Notes under the pieces: generated by a model
Told to the model about the DNA's origin: nothing
What the model saw: only the letters and a program-made list of their open reading frames with translations
Databases searched by the model: none
Position numbers and translations under genes: made by a program
In this document: one piece after another, positions 26,201 to 35,590 of the stretch
Position numbering within the stretch: the stretch's first letter is position 1
Layout: the number at the start of each line of letters is the position of its first letter
Assembly: GCA_936450465.1 (NCBI GenBank)
Contig: OW388303.1
Span: 7,657,021-7,721,020 of the forward strand
Source: Gibbula magus
Lineage: Eukaryota; Mollusca; Gastropoda; Trochida; Trochidae
Length of the DNA: 64,000 bases
Direction: 5' to 3'

Positions 26201-29200
26201 GATTCTCCTAAGCTCAGTGTCCACATTGCGGAGCTTGACGTCTTGTACTTTGTACATAGCTAACGACGCGTCTGATAGCCTCCTGACTTGGTCGTCCTGG
26301 ACAGCGCCTGTCTTGAGACCGTCCAGCGAATGAACCTTGTATTTTGCGGTGCTATTCTTTGCCAGCTGGAAAGATGGGTTGAGTGACAACTTGGCAAAGT
26401 CGTCGTCGAGATTGTCAAGGCCATCCTTAATCACTGGATGGGGTGGGATCAAGAGCTCCGGCTCGTCCCAAATCGTGAAGCGCTTGTCCGCACCAGCGCC
26501 TGGGGATGGACAAGTGATCAGCCTATCGGCCACCCAAGTGAACACATCACTAAGCTCAAGATGTGTGTCACCGTTGTCATCCTCAGATGGAGCTTCCACA
26601 TTCTCGTCGTAATCTGGGACGAAGTCGTGTTCCTCTCTAAGTAGAGGGGAGCGGGATCTGTCTGAGCGCCCCTTAGTGGAAGGAGCCTTGTGAGCAGGTG
26701 ACGAGCGCCGAGGTGAGCGCCGAGGTGAGCGCCTAGGGGAGCGTGAGCGCCGCCGAGGAGAGCGGGAGCGCCGAGGAGATCTGGAGCGCCGAGGAGATCT
26801 GGAGCGCCTAGGGGAGCGTGAGCGCCGCGGGGAGCGCGAGCGCCGGCGCCTGTCATCTCTAAACTGGAATTCCCTGTTATAACTCCCAAAGCGATAGCCC
26901 TCTGTCGCTCTGGAGTCATAACGCCGATCCTCAATGCGGTGCTCGTCCCGAGCAGCGCCCCTGTCGGAGCGTCCATCCCTGTCCTCTTGCCGATGATCCT
27001 CACGGCGTTGCACAACAGGGGGGCGCTCGTCCTGGCGCTGGTCCCCCTGTCTGTCCTTAAGCACAGTCTCTGCAGGCCCCCTTGGTTGTTGTGAAAGGGC
27101 CTGCCGTTGAGCAGCGGCCGCTGCTTCCTGTGCGACACGTGTCTCCTGAGCGACACGTGCGTCCATCAGCATGGTGAACTGCTGATTCACCAGGGACTGT
27201 ATGAAGTTGGGATCAATCTGAGGAGCGCCCCGGTTGACGCCCCGTTCCACCTCCTCCAGTGTTGGACCGAAGGAAGTTCTTTTCTTCTGCACAACAGGGG
27301 GTGGGTCAGACACCAGTTCACTGTCTGTACCTCCCGACAGAGTGGTCACGTTCCCCGGGACAGAGGCCTCGTCCCGAGAAGGAGACCCACCTTTGTCGGA
27401 CATGTTCCTCAGCCGACGTTGTGTGAAACGCTTACGTCTGGCAGCGTCGAAGGCCTTAAATTCCCCTGCTGACAAGGGCTGACAATGAAGGCACTTAGAA
27501 GTCACGTCACACTGGACCTCTACACAGTCCGGACAGAGTGGGTGAGGATCCTTGGCGGACTTCTGAATTCTGCAATTAATGCAGTAAACTCTCATAGAGT
27601 TATTTTGAACTGTAAAACAGAAACAAAATAATAAGAACAAGTGTTTGCCACTAACATGGCAATGTCCCCCGCCGGTGACATTGAGTAAGTAAGACACATC
27701 ATTGGTCAAATTGTCGCGGTGACCTTGAAAATAAGGTCAAGGTCACCAAAATAAACTGGCGTTTGTGCCTTTCCCCAATGTAGGCTGACAACTAATTTGA
27801 AGACTTTGGATGCAATGTTTCATGAGATATCGCATTAACAACAGTTCAAAGAGTGGTCAAAGTGTCTTGGTGACCTTGAAAATAAGGCCAAGGTCACCAA
27901 AAGTGACTAATGTTTGCATCTTCCCATAATGTAGGCAGACACTAAATTTGAAGACTTTGGATGCAACGCTTCATGAGATATCGCGTAAACAAGAGTTTAA
28001 AAAGTTGTCAAAGTGTCGTGGTGACCTTGAAAAGAAGGTCAAGGTCACCAAAAGTGACTGGTGTCTGCGTCTTCCCACAATGTACACAGACACCAAATTT
28101 GAAGACTTTTGATACAACGCTTCATGAGATATCGCGTAAACAAGAGTTAAAAAAGTAGTTAACGTGTCATGGTGACCTTGAAAATAAGACCAAGGTCACC
28201 AAAATTGACTGGGGTCTGCGTCTTCCCGCAATGTAGGCATATATCAAATTTGAAGACTTTTGATACAACGCTTCATGAGATATCGCGTAAACAAGAGTTC
28301 AAAAAGTGGTCAACGTGTCATGGTGACCTTGAAAATAAGACCAAGGTCACCAAAATTGACTGGTGTCTGCATCTTCCCACAATGTAGGCATATATCAAAT
28401 TTGAAGACTTTGGATGCAACGCTTCATAAAATATCGCGTAAACAAGAAATGTGACGTACCTACGGACGTACGTACGGACGTACGTACGGACGCCGCTGAA
28501 TTCATAGTCCCCCGTTCCGCGTTGCGGCGGGGGACAAAAAATAACAAACCGAAAGAGGGTGCAGTCCCCCTTTAATGTTTACCAATTACATAGTAAACAA
28601 AAATTATTAAGTTTGTAAAATAAAATATTTTACCAATTACCACGAGCTAGAAAAAGCCGGTGGAAGAAGAAATAATAATGTAAACATTATTAAATGGTAA
28701 AAAACATGAATGAATTATTTATGTTATTATTTATTTTTTATTATTAAAAAATAAACAAACAAATGTTTGCATCAAAAGGGTAGCATAAAACACATATGTG
28801 TAAATAAAAACATCACAAAGAAGTTATCAAACAAGTGTGAGATGAAGAAAGCATCTACGCGAAATGTAAACAAACAAATCACCGAGGCGAGAAGTAAGGT
28901 GATGTAAGCGCTAAAAATAGAAACGAGTCGACAGCAGTCTAGACGCGTTACTACCCAGCCAAGCGAGCCAAAACAAAATAGTGCGAATGGTACATGAGGG
29001 AAAAAATACCCAATAAAGTGAAAATAAAACCCAAAATAGGGGTTTAAAACATTCAGCAAGCATATAAAAGCCATATCCCGATGTCAAAGGAGGAAAAAAC
29101 ACATACAGTGAGAAAAATTCATGCCATGTGCTTCGGCGCACGAATACATAATGGAGGGAAGAAAAGTGAAAACACCGTGACATAACTTGAGACAAAATGC

Positions 29201-30544
29201 CAATTTTTAGGCATAAAAAGTGATAACCAAGTGTAGAAAAACATGAAGCATGAATGCATAAGGGCTACAGAAACGAGAAAACTCGTCAGTAGAGGAAAAA
29301 TAATGTGCTGAACTGCGGGATAGACGAAAATCTTCACGTGAAGCGAGAAGACAAAATTCGTCGAAAGGTAGGTACTGGCAATACTTTATTCACACACTTC
29401 GCTTGATATTATAATGAAAAAAGGACATACCGTAGGTAACTTTGCAATAGAATCAAAACACATAGACAAAATTAGACCCAGGTAGGATACCGTCTTGCCT
29501 GATCTCCGATAAAAGGAAATATGATTACGTCACGTTCTCACGTGATAGATTGGCCTCACCTTCCGGTCAGGTAGTTGGCATCCTGTCTACGTGTTCATCA
29601 CACTACTACTTCGTAAGGACAAGGATTCAACTCTTTCCAATCTCTTATCGGAAGTACAAGGTAATATGCAATATCTGAAGTGGGGTAAGTATTAAAAATT
29701 TGTTATATAATAGAGTAAGATACAGATACTCTGTTCTATCAGGAAAATACACCCTCTATCTGGCTCTAGTGGCATCTCCACTGGTGTGATGTCATTAGGA
29801 CAATAGTATGATATTATGCTGGGAGCTTCCAAAGGCTGTAGTCAATGACCACAGATAAAACACAGTAATAAAGCTATAATAAATAAAACATATGTTTCCT
29901 TGACAAAGGCCATATTTATCTCATGTCTGCTGCTACACCCATGCAGGGATTAGGAAAGACACCTTTGACAGTGGGCCATTCTAGGGCTTTTAGTCATTTT
30001 CATTATTTTACCTGGCCCATTCCCCTTTGTAGCAATAGCAAAATCTAAAATTTTAATTGGTTATTTTTTCATCCAGAGTGCAAAATGGCCAATGGCCCCT
30101 ACCTTTCCCAATCCCTGCTCATGAAGGATCTACTTTGATACCACAACTAATGAGATAAACATGGTATTGGTCAAGGAACAAGCGATATCCTCTATATATC
30201 AAGGGGTAAATATCCTCTCACATCCCGTACCCAGAGTGAAGCCCACCAACCTGATGTCTGGACCGATCCTCTTCCACTTCATATATACCCTTCTGCTCGA
30301 CGTCCGCCAGACACTCATCCAGGAGGTAGTTAGCAATGAACACTTTACCCTGCAGACATGCAGTGAAGAGAGGCGCGTTCCCGTTTATCTTGAATGTGAT
30401 GATCCTCTTCCGCTGTTCCTTAGAGAACTTCTTGAGGGTGCCCCGAAGCTTGCTCAGTTTGTCCTCCTGGATGCAGTTGTGTACGATGGAGGCGTACCAG
30501 GACACGTCCACGTCCTCCAGGTTGGACTTGGAGCACGACGCCAT
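20208..30544 (-). CDS. fem1: FEM1 family protein (CUL2 ubiquitin ligase substrate receptor)
   Basis: FEM1 proteins present C-terminal degrons to the CUL2-Elongin B/C ubiquitin ligase. Two coding exons on the minus strand join in frame (phase 0): 30544-30251 (98 codons, ATG at 30544, ending CAG before GT) and 21830-20208 (540 codons plus stop, after TTTTGCAG). Together they give 638 residues, normal for the family. N-terminal ankyrin repeats run from about residue 50 to 255. They are followed by the FEM1 signature block (LLGANYVDEKHD near 264, LIRERILGP at 338-346, RGAVYAD), C-terminal ankyrin repeats, and a VHL-box-like end (SLKCFAARVV at 606-615). The middle block resembles FEM1A/C more than FEM1B; this is from memory of the family, not an alignment. 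The intron holds a complete DIRS retrotransposon in the same orientation. A TTGCAG acceptor 10 bp before the ATG implies an upstream non-coding exon. Confidence 0.93.
22107..22320 (+). repeat. DIRS left inverted terminal repeat (3' end of the element)
   Basis: Positions 22144-22320 are the exact-length reverse complement of 29514-29690 by eye. The outer 37 bp (22107-22143, starting ATTTATTAAAATC) are specific to this end and reappear, complemented, in the internal complementary region. Confidence 0.92.
22387..22470. repeat. DIRS internal complementary region (circle-junction copy)
   Basis: Its first half (22387-22437) complements the left terminus and its second half (about 22434-22470) complements the right terminus. 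They meet at an AAAT overlap. In DIRS elements this region templates completion of the ends and reproduces the circle junction. Confidence 0.9.
22652..24133 (-). CDS. DIRS tyrosine recombinase
   Basis: This protein integrates the circular cDNA of the retrotransposon. The domain occupies about residues 133-493 if the ATG at 24133 is used (493 residues). The catalytic tetrad is visible: Arg298 in ATAARVSEIHAL, His427 and Arg430 in SPHEIRALAS, and Tyr463 in ASHYLRD, with Trp453 in the GCFWRS motif typical of DIRS recombinases. An N-terminal SAM-like core-binding region (ISTYLSALNSVLSV) precedes it. The frame stays open upstream to 25393, but that part overlaps RT and is probably not translated in this frame. 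It overlaps the end of the RT frame (23704). The true start is uncertain. Confidence 0.92.
   Translation of the reverse strand: MDVTPRSVRAALRKSSSTPGRPICDKVQRSSSSVCVPSSRSSSVGSGRSISELGGSGRLRISASHSASQGGGQNQDHKGVETAFGSALLAGEKLVSRTSRISRQRTSTSTPVASATATSEQPTASSRPGAISSVRLGHLQKALRSKGYSSRVASAISKAHRVSTRSLYDDKWSSFEKFCSARSRDPMGASPQFVAEFLLHLRNSKHLKGGTISTYLSALNSVLSVKTDKKFSKTPELIALLKSFKLEDQKQKFRPPAWDLNLVLRHLRGSPYEPLSEASFENLTRKTAFLISLATAARVSEIHALDVTRVRFETSRHGAVHLGLLWNFVAKNQLPGQPDRKFIVPPLSSIVHDSEREELSLCPVRALREYIRRSAKRRKTRKRLFLPFSATANGEVNRNTIALWLRQTILAAYDAEGIPHPVASSPHEIRALASTMALHRNISVPQIMEGCFWRSTTVFASHYLRDLAVEDVQGLQSFGPLVVAQQLTRLRLH
23704..25863 (-). CDS. DIRS reverse transcriptase-RNase H
   Basis: It copies the element RNA into DNA. 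Counting from the first codon of the open frame (TTG at 25863), the RT motifs are SLDLQDAYLHVPI at 227-239, LPFGISTAPWLF at 261-272 and the catalytic YIDD at 293-296. RNase H follows with Asp457 (FVDASHQGWGAHL), Glu489 (NNLELQAV), Asp514 (VASDNS) and Asp565 (ADALSR). The frame is intact for 719 codons. No ATG precedes the RT motifs, and it overlaps the end of gag by about 215 bp in another frame (+1 relative to gag). Expression by frameshifting or splicing is therefore likely (inference). Confidence 0.95.
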   Translation of the reverse strand: MLLNPSRRTSRDRHGLTRGVATLSEEPTFEKGAALTRGPIVDESKSSTRLPVVNSRTPPGRSPRRLTSPDVDGLDKHDWNLPPPVVPVSDIPVGGRLGVFWPNWTILGDPFVTSILQTGYKLPIARSPPLTNLPRSREYSPTQLLQLSDNIAILLGKCALEIVTDPENTPGFYSPIFLVPKKNSEKMRMIHNLAVFNDLYLSEPPHFRMTSLDQLRSKLSHNDWLVSLDLQDAYLHVPIYRPHRKYLRFVFLNIHYQWKVLPFGISTAPWLFTRITTPIARFLHLRGIEFDPYIDDCLMSHDAPLVLHRQSQFARDLLCQLGWIINEEKSHLVPSQRLTFIGRFFLTDLDLVKVPPDRWTRIQGFARRALVDKLTLREWQSLLGLLSSAQYLTSRGRLTLRPLQRFLAPYIQRDDLQVEFPLPVGLHPYLRWWTVRSNVCAGVSLTEFPPDFQLFVDASHQGWGAHLEDWTTAGLWSNAQSRWHSNNLELQAVIQAITHWLPVLRNSRLLVASDNSTVVWLVKNQGTTGSKSLLDQTFQLFELLDANRIQIRTRHIPECQNVLADALSRPDKPSPTEWMLHPEAFELLCANLHRPLVDLFATKFNARLPVYVSPLPDPAAWAVDALSLNWEGLDAYAFPPPILLPKVVAKIKTTKVLRLLLVAPFWPARSWFPVLRGLVASEPVPLPQWPRLLLHPNSRLPHPDPERFHLSAWVICKRR
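25649..27595 (-). CDS. DIRS Gag-like protein with an SR-like RS domain
   Basis: The putative nucleocapsid protein has 648 residues from the ATG at 27595. The N-terminus has a cysteine cluster that could bind zinc (Cys5, 8, 21, 24, 29, 35 and 38, as CxxC pairs). An acidic/glutamine-rich linker is followed by an arginine/serine region at about 249-317 made of repeated RSRSPRR units, as in SR splicing factors. The C-terminal third is probably the structural Gag region, and the last about 60 residues are basic (GRRNSVRG, KKPKTPYKSRR). The frame continues 38 codons upstream of the ATG, but a splice-acceptor-like TTCTGTTTTACAG lies between, so I start at 27595. Assignment rests on position in the DIRS element. 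Confidence 0.85.
   Translation of the reverse strand: MRVYCINCRIQKSAKDPHPLCPDCVEVQCDVTSKCLHCQPLSAGEFKAFDAARRKRFTQRRLRNMSDKGGSPSRDEASVPGNVTTLSGGTDSELVSDPPPVVQKKRTSFGPTLEEVERGVNRGAPQIDPNFIQSLVNQQFTMLMDARVAQETRVAQEAAAAAQRQALSQQPRGPAETVLKDRQGDQRQDERPPVVQRREDHRQEDRDGRSDRGAARDEHRIEDRRYDSRATEGYRFGSYNREFQFRDDRRRRSRSPRRSRSPRRSRSPRRSRSPRRSRSPRRRSRSPRRSPRRSPRRSSPAHKAPSTKGRSDRSRSPLLREEHDFVPDYDENVEAPSEDDNGDTHLELSDVFTWVADRLITCPSPGAGADKRFTIWDEPELLIPPHPVIKDGLDNLDDDFAKLSLNPSFQLAKNSTAKYKVHSLDGLKTGAVQDDQVRRLSDASLAMYKVQDVKLRNVDTELRRILFPLSALVSSMEALTQDWNEDNPSRMDHHTTVIKWQVKACSDIFEHVRSAMATTTIMRRNGLLQPCKWDDEFKKSLVRAPVCSDTLFAGKINDVFKEQSVKMQADFTFQACKLVTQSFPTNFKRSARTYTGRRNSVRGAYFRKRGGFDAGANRGRVQKFNQASRGKFPNTPGKKPKTPYKSRR
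27661..28536 (+). mobile_element. Pearl-type element 3, nested in the DIRS leader
   Basis: It begins TGTCCCCCGCCGG and ends with the hairpin GTCCCCCG-TTCCGCGTTG-CGGCGGGGGAC. The core has five tandem units of 150-151 bp, recognisable from CATGAGATATCGCG at 27821, 27972, 28123 and 28274 (CATAAAATATCGCG at 28424) and from AAGGTCAAGGTCACCAAAA. These are followed by an ACGG/ACGT tract at 28459-28491. It lies just upstream of the gag start, so the DIRS leader was already in place when it inserted. Confidence 0.85.
28537..29513 (-). other. DIRS 5' leader
   Basis: Sequence between the right terminal repeat and the nested pearl-type element. Only short frames occur here. It presumably contains the leader and perhaps the promoter of the retrotransposon. 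A GTATGT on the minus strand near 29427 could be a 5' splice site paired with the acceptor before gag. Confidence 0.5.
29514..29702 (-). repeat. DIRS right inverted terminal repeat (5' end of the element)
   Basis: Reverse complement of 22144-22320, with a short specific extension ATTAAAAATTT at the outer end. Host sequence resumes at about 29702 with GTTATATAAT. Confidence 0.92.
30245..30251 (-). promoter_or_regulatory. fem1: FEM1 coding-intron 5' splice site
   Basis: On the minus strand the exon ends ...CATCAG and the intron begins GTTGGT, with the GT at 30250-30249. Reading to the acceptor at 21832-21831 restores the ankyrin frame (RHQ|VTPLW). Confidence 0.8.
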
Positions 30545-30552
30545 CTCTCACC

Positions 30553-30565
30553 ACCTGCAATAAAC
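30553..30565 (-). promoter_or_regulatory. fem1: 3' splice site in the FEM1 5' UTR
   Basis: The minus strand reads TTATTGCAG|GTGGTGAGAG followed by the ATG at 30544. A splice acceptor this close to the start codon implies a separate upstream leader exon, which I could not locate. Confidence 0.55.
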
Positions 30566-33050
30566 GTGATCAGATAAATTTGTTTTGTTTTGTTTTCTTT
30601 GAAGTTTTTAAATGTAAAAACTAATAAAATGTTGAAAGAGAAATGTTTGACTCAGGGCCTTAACATTATCATCAATTTGAGGGATGGTCAAAAAGTCTTG
30701 ATATAACAATGATGCTCTTCTCGAAATTTCAAATTTCATTACAAAATAGTTCGGAGAAGAAATAGTTTACATTTTCTTTTTTTTAAAATACCTGCCACGT
30801 CCATATTTAATCGAAAATGTAAATTGTTTTGACGGCAAGGCTATGTTGGCCTGAAGGTCAAGATGGAGCTAAAAATTTATAAAACTCCTGAATTGGTTTT
30901 TCACATTTGTAATATTTTACTGGTATAAATGGTCCTGTAGTTTGTAGTCACTAACTATTACTTAGTCATGGACCTTGCAGTAGTTTTTTCCACTGGAAGA
31001 CTTCGAAGTCCTGCCACTTTTGTAGTTAATTGTTTTATAATAGATGTTTTGGGCCATCAAAGGTAGAAATAGGTAAATCACCAAAGACCTCAGACTTTCT
31101 TAACCTCTTGTTAGTAAAGGTGAAATTCATTGATTTCAACTAAATTAGTAATACGGACAATAATTAGTTGTTAAATTATTTGGTTACTTGACATACATGT
31201 ACAAGTAGATTTTAAAATAGAACGAAACCCCAGTGGCCCAAATGCTCTTTATCGCTTTAAAACCCACATACTATTGGCAGATGACAACTATGGTTAAAAC
31301 GAGATTGAAATCTTAATTTTTTAATTTTGATGTAACAGTTCACATAAAATCCGTTAAATTTTTTAACTTGATAATCTTTCAACCATTTCGGTGGTATGAA
31401 AACACTGATCTCCCAAATCTGTCTTACAAATATTTCACTCATTGGCATTTGTTGAAATGATGTTGAAATGTGCTAGTCAATACACCCGTTTACACTAAGG
31501 ATCTGAGGATCATGCAGAGTTATCACCCTTACTCTGAGTAACCCATATTTAAATTATGATAATATCAATTGGGAGGTCGCCAGTGAGACACGTTTTTAGC
31601 CGATAACTCCTTTCAAGGTCCAATCGTTTTTTGACAGCGTCTGTTTTTGGTGAAAAGGGTACAGTACTTGTGCATTTTTAGGAAGTAATTTTGGATGTTT
31701 TTATAACCTTTTCCGATTTTTAAATCGCTTATTTTAGGTCTGTATGTTAGGCATTTTCCTTCGGCATTTCAAACAGTAACAGTATATTTTAATAAGTGAT
31801 TGTGTAAATTGACAGATAAAATCATCATTGTTGGAAGAAAATGACTAAATTTGTGTTTGTAGATGTATTTACTCGTTTACTTTGGCAATCTTGACATGTT
31901 CATTTCATGTGTCAACAGTGAAACTGCACTGATATGGTTGCAAACTGGTGATGCGGTTAAAACAAATTCAACCTTATATCTAACGAGAATACAATGAATA
32001 ACATTAGCATCAGCTGGCATTTTTCTTCTCGTGATGTCTCGAGCAAGAGGACAAATTTATATTTGTATATTCTAATACAGAATATTCTTTAGTTTTAGTC
32101 CAACATGCCAGACGTCTTCCTATGTCGGGTGCGCATGCAGTCATCACAGATAAACCAACGTTTAGATTATCTGAACTACTTTAGTTTCACTAATTTCAGC
32201 TATAATTTTGATGTATTACATGCCTATTATCATCATAATAAATCGATTGTCATTGATGGCCAAATGATCCACCCAGTTTTAACCATAACCTATCTACTAG
32301 GTCGATAGGCTCTACCTGCGCCACTGGGACTGGTTAGTAACAGTTACTGGTTGCTAAAAAGGATTGACACTTTAGAGCCTGCAGGTGACATTGATGCTTA
32401 GTTGTTGACCAAATAGCTTTTTACATTCAAATGAACATTAAACTAAAGATCGTATAATTTACTAAATGTAACATAACAATCGGTTGTCACTCACTGGTGT
32501 CGTGATGACTGAATCAAGTTTGAAAACTTCTACAATTTTATTCATCTGAAAGAAGGTAAAACGTGTAATCTAGTAAAACTAACATGACCAGCATGGCGTC
32601 TTCCTCATGAAGAACATTAGATTATAGATAAAATGTGTTTACCTTGATGAATAGGCAGTTTGCCGACTCTCATTCATTTCTCGACATTATCAACATGATG
32701 GCGACAACAAGGAGCAGACAACTTTTGTCAAAGGGACGTCACTCTCACTTCTTGCGCTTAGCATACCACTAAACAACGGTAGAAGTTCGCTTTATTTTCA
32801 CTCTAATATTAATAATAAAATTAATATAGAGAAAGAATAGCATTCATATTTTCTTTGCTTGTCCTACAGAGATGCATCCTGAAATTGTGTTTGAATTATT
32901 ACGAATGTATTCTTATATGTAGGTTTTTGTGTATTATGTTGTTAACTGATGAGGTGTTTACAAAAAGTTAAAACAAATTAAGCTTTGCTTTGATGGGACA
33001 CTGCTGCCAAATGTCCTTGTGGTTTAAACGTATTTATTTCATGCGAAAAA
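30566..33050. other. Region upstream of FEM1, nothing recognised
   Basis: The FEM1 leader exon and promoter must lie in or beyond this stretch. I see no convincing TATA box, exon or repeat element. Confidence 0.4.
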
Positions 33051-33070
33051 AAAACACGAATTGGATTGGT

Positions 33071-33894
33071 CAACAAGCTCAATTAAACTTATGTGAAGAC
33101 CGCTCCAGTGTAGCCTACAATGAAACGTTACCATGAGAAGAGAGACAACTTAAAAATAACGAACAAGATATCGAATGAAAGAATCATGCCAATAAGCATG
33201 CCTTCTTTCAATGAACGTTTCCTTAATCTAAAAAATCGTGTATGAAATTTAAACATTTTTATTCCTTGAAATGGACTGGCAAACAAGCTGCATGAGAGCT
33301 TATGTAAATGCCGCTCCAATACAAATTACAGGTGATTAAAAACATTCAATTTGACAGACAGAAGCTTTATTCAGTAATTTAGGCCATGTGATAATACAGT
33401 TTTGTTGTTGTTGACATTTAACAGTCACGTGACAATGTTATACATTCATTTTTATCATTTCAAAAATCTTTTTCGATAACACGGACACAGATAATATTGG
33501 AATTCAGCAAATTTATCATTAATTGTTCATCTTTGTGCACAGTTGAAATCATAGGTAAATATCTGTTTATTAAAGATTCATAATAACTACAGTTGAGAAG
33601 AACATGGGATTCATTTTCTACATAGCCTTCATTACAATAATGACATAGACTTGTATTTTCGTCCTGCACATTTTTCATATTTTTCACATTTAATATTAAC
33701 ATTAAAATTTTGTAATGATATTCGTACTTTACAAAAGACTCTTCTTAACGTTACATCATGTAGTTCAGTTAAAAAATTTCAGGAAAAAGGAACGATTTTA
33801 TACTTGAATAGTGATTTAAACTTATTTTATTTAATAAACATGAAACTAGGATTGACGAACAAGCCAAAGAGGGCTTATTTCAACGCCGCTCCGG
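33071..33894. repeat. Three diverged copies of a hairpin motif
   Basis: A motif of the form CAAGC(C/T)...GGCTTATTT.AACGCCGCTCC occurs at 33071-33108, 33281-33318 and 33854-33894. The best copy has a stem AAGCC-AAAGAG-GGCTT. The copies bracket a LINE remnant and probably belong to an interspersed repeat. Confidence 0.55.
33460..33702 (-). mobile_element. LINE ORF2 C-terminal remnant
   Basis: An 80-residue frame contains a zinc-knuckle-like CHYCNEGYVENESHVLLNCSYY block of the kind at the C-terminus of many non-LTR retrotransposon ORF2 proteins. No reverse transcriptase is attached. It is a fragment. Confidence 0.7.
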
Positions 33895-34189
33895 TACATA
33901 TATATGTCAAAAGCTGGTTACAAAATCAATAAGAAAGAAATTGGAAAATAAAATCTGAAAAACATCAAACATAAAATTTGTCATGGTATTAGGTGTGCCT
34001 AATAATGAAGCGGACTGCAGCTCAAAATTGAATAATATTAACTACAAGATACGTTTTAAAGGAACCGGTTGCTTTTAATAATAAACTGATGTAATGAGTT
34101 CAAGATATTACTGTTAGTCGAGTCATTCAAGGAGCTATTACCATATAATACTGTCGTTATGTCATAACCTTGATTATAAAACTACATAT

Positions 34190-34630
34190 TTGTTCTTAAA
34201 TGGTGATAGTTGCGGCAAATAAAAAGATAATGAACCACGTCTTCGTTATTGTGACCACGTGAACATCTGGCGTTTCCGATATGTGTCTATTATAACGGTT
34301 GGCGTTTAGATCACTACAACCGAGCTTAAGGCGACAGTGGATGATTTGACAAAATCTAGTCTCTAAATTCAAGTTGAAAGAGTTCCGAGTTTTTGTTGGA
34401 TTTATCATAGTTTTGAATTGATTAATGGTAGGAGCGTTGGTGACCTCGTCTGGTAAAGAATTCCACAGCATAATTGAGTTTGGCTAAGAAACCGTGAGGA
34501 TGATATTTGACAATGCCAGTTTTGGTAGAATATATCACGCAATATTTGCTTAAGAATAGAAATAAATAACCTAATCATTTCCAACATCTTGAGATATCCA
34601 AGCAAGAGAAAATCCAGACATAAAAAATAA
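34190..34630 (-). mobile_element. Frameshifted LINE ORF2 C-terminal remnant
   Basis: Minus-strand frames encode LWNSLPDEVTNAPTINQFK, then RLKLGCSDLNANRYNRHIS, and after a frameshift near 34265 the block GHNNEDVVHYLFICRNYHH. These are the usual C-terminal LINE ORF2 elements (LWNSLP..., R.GCS.LN, C.G...E...HYLF.C..Y). A second frameshift near 34470 separates the upstream part. It is dead. Confidence 0.8.
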
Positions 34631-35154
34631 TGTTTTTAACATTCAATTTGACATTTAGTCAAGTCAGTATCATGACAAACTATAGAAGGCTAATGTACAC
34701 TCAAAAGATGATCTAATGATCAGTAACTATTACATGACAATGTCTCTAAAGCTAACGTTATATATGAAAGCAAAGTGATCTAAACGCTGAATTGTGTTAT
34801 TAAATGGAATAAAATTAAATACAAATAAATGGATTGATTTGGATATGAAATAGTTAAACAAATGCTTACAAATAAAACTTTGAAGAGTTCACGTGTAATT
34901 GAAATGAACGATTAAATGGGACATTTATATGAACAAATATAACTATGTACTTATTTGAAACGGTTATAGGATCAAAATATGGCCGTGAAAGATTTACGGA
35001 TTACATCAATAGACTGTATACATTTACAGAAATAACCCAGAAGATGTGTGGTAAGCGGATCACGCTTAAAATGGAGAATTTACCCTTTTCACGCATACGG
35101 CTATATTTGCATTACAGAAATTTCATGGGATTTTGCTGGTATGAACGGAGATTG

Positions 35155-35590
35155 GATTACGGATCCTTGTTTATGTTAATGCGTACAGAGTTGTTATCAA
35201 GTATTTGCGTATGTAAACTATAACACCATTTGCAATTGGTCTAGTTTGCGTTCAAAGAGATTTGTAAACTTATTATTGTTAAAGTTAATGCGCCCAGAAG
35301 TGTTTACCAATTTATGTAAAGTTTAACGCCATTCACATGTGATTCAGTTGTATTCTTATGCCATCCGCAAGGAGCATTTTAAGTGTAAATTCTAATACCA
35401 TTATTTCCTGTGCAATGAGATTGGTTTACTGATCCTTGTTGAAAGCAATGTGCATGGAAGTGTTATCAGATGTAAATTATTACACCCTTTGTGAATGATC
35501 CATTTTGGGTTCAAAGAGATAGGTTTAGTTATCCTTGTTTAAGTTAATGCGCAGATAAGTATTACCAATTAACAACACTAACTGATAAAT
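35155..35590. repeat. Degenerate tandem repeat upstream of the bZIP-like gene
   Basis: About three diverged units share TTAATGCGC-CAGAAGTGTTA, a TATGTAAA-TATAACACCATT-type block and GTTCAAAGAGAT. It may include old promoter-proximal sequence of the gene at 35955. Confidence 0.45.

Larger units (their letters stand above)
22107..29702 (-). mobile_element. Complete DIRS-type tyrosine-recombinase retrotransposon
   Basis: It has inverted terminal repeats (22144-22320 and 29514-29690, 177 bp each and seemingly identical), an internal complementary region at 22387-22470, and three long overlapping frames on the minus strand (Gag, RT-RNase H, tyrosine recombinase). The internal region joins the complement of the left extension to the complement of the right end, and so defines the termini at an ATTT core. 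There are no LTRs and no DDE integrase. DIRS elements integrate through a circular intermediate with a tyrosine recombinase and leave no target duplication. Intact frames and matching terminal repeats suggest recent activity. No DIRS-type methyltransferase domain was seen. It lies in the FEM1 intron, in the FEM1 orientation. Confidence 0.95.

Noticed and set aside
26518..27156. Minus-strand frame with RAPRGAHAPLGAPDLLG repeats
   Set aside because: It is an alternative-frame reading of the RS-repeat region of gag, with no independent support.
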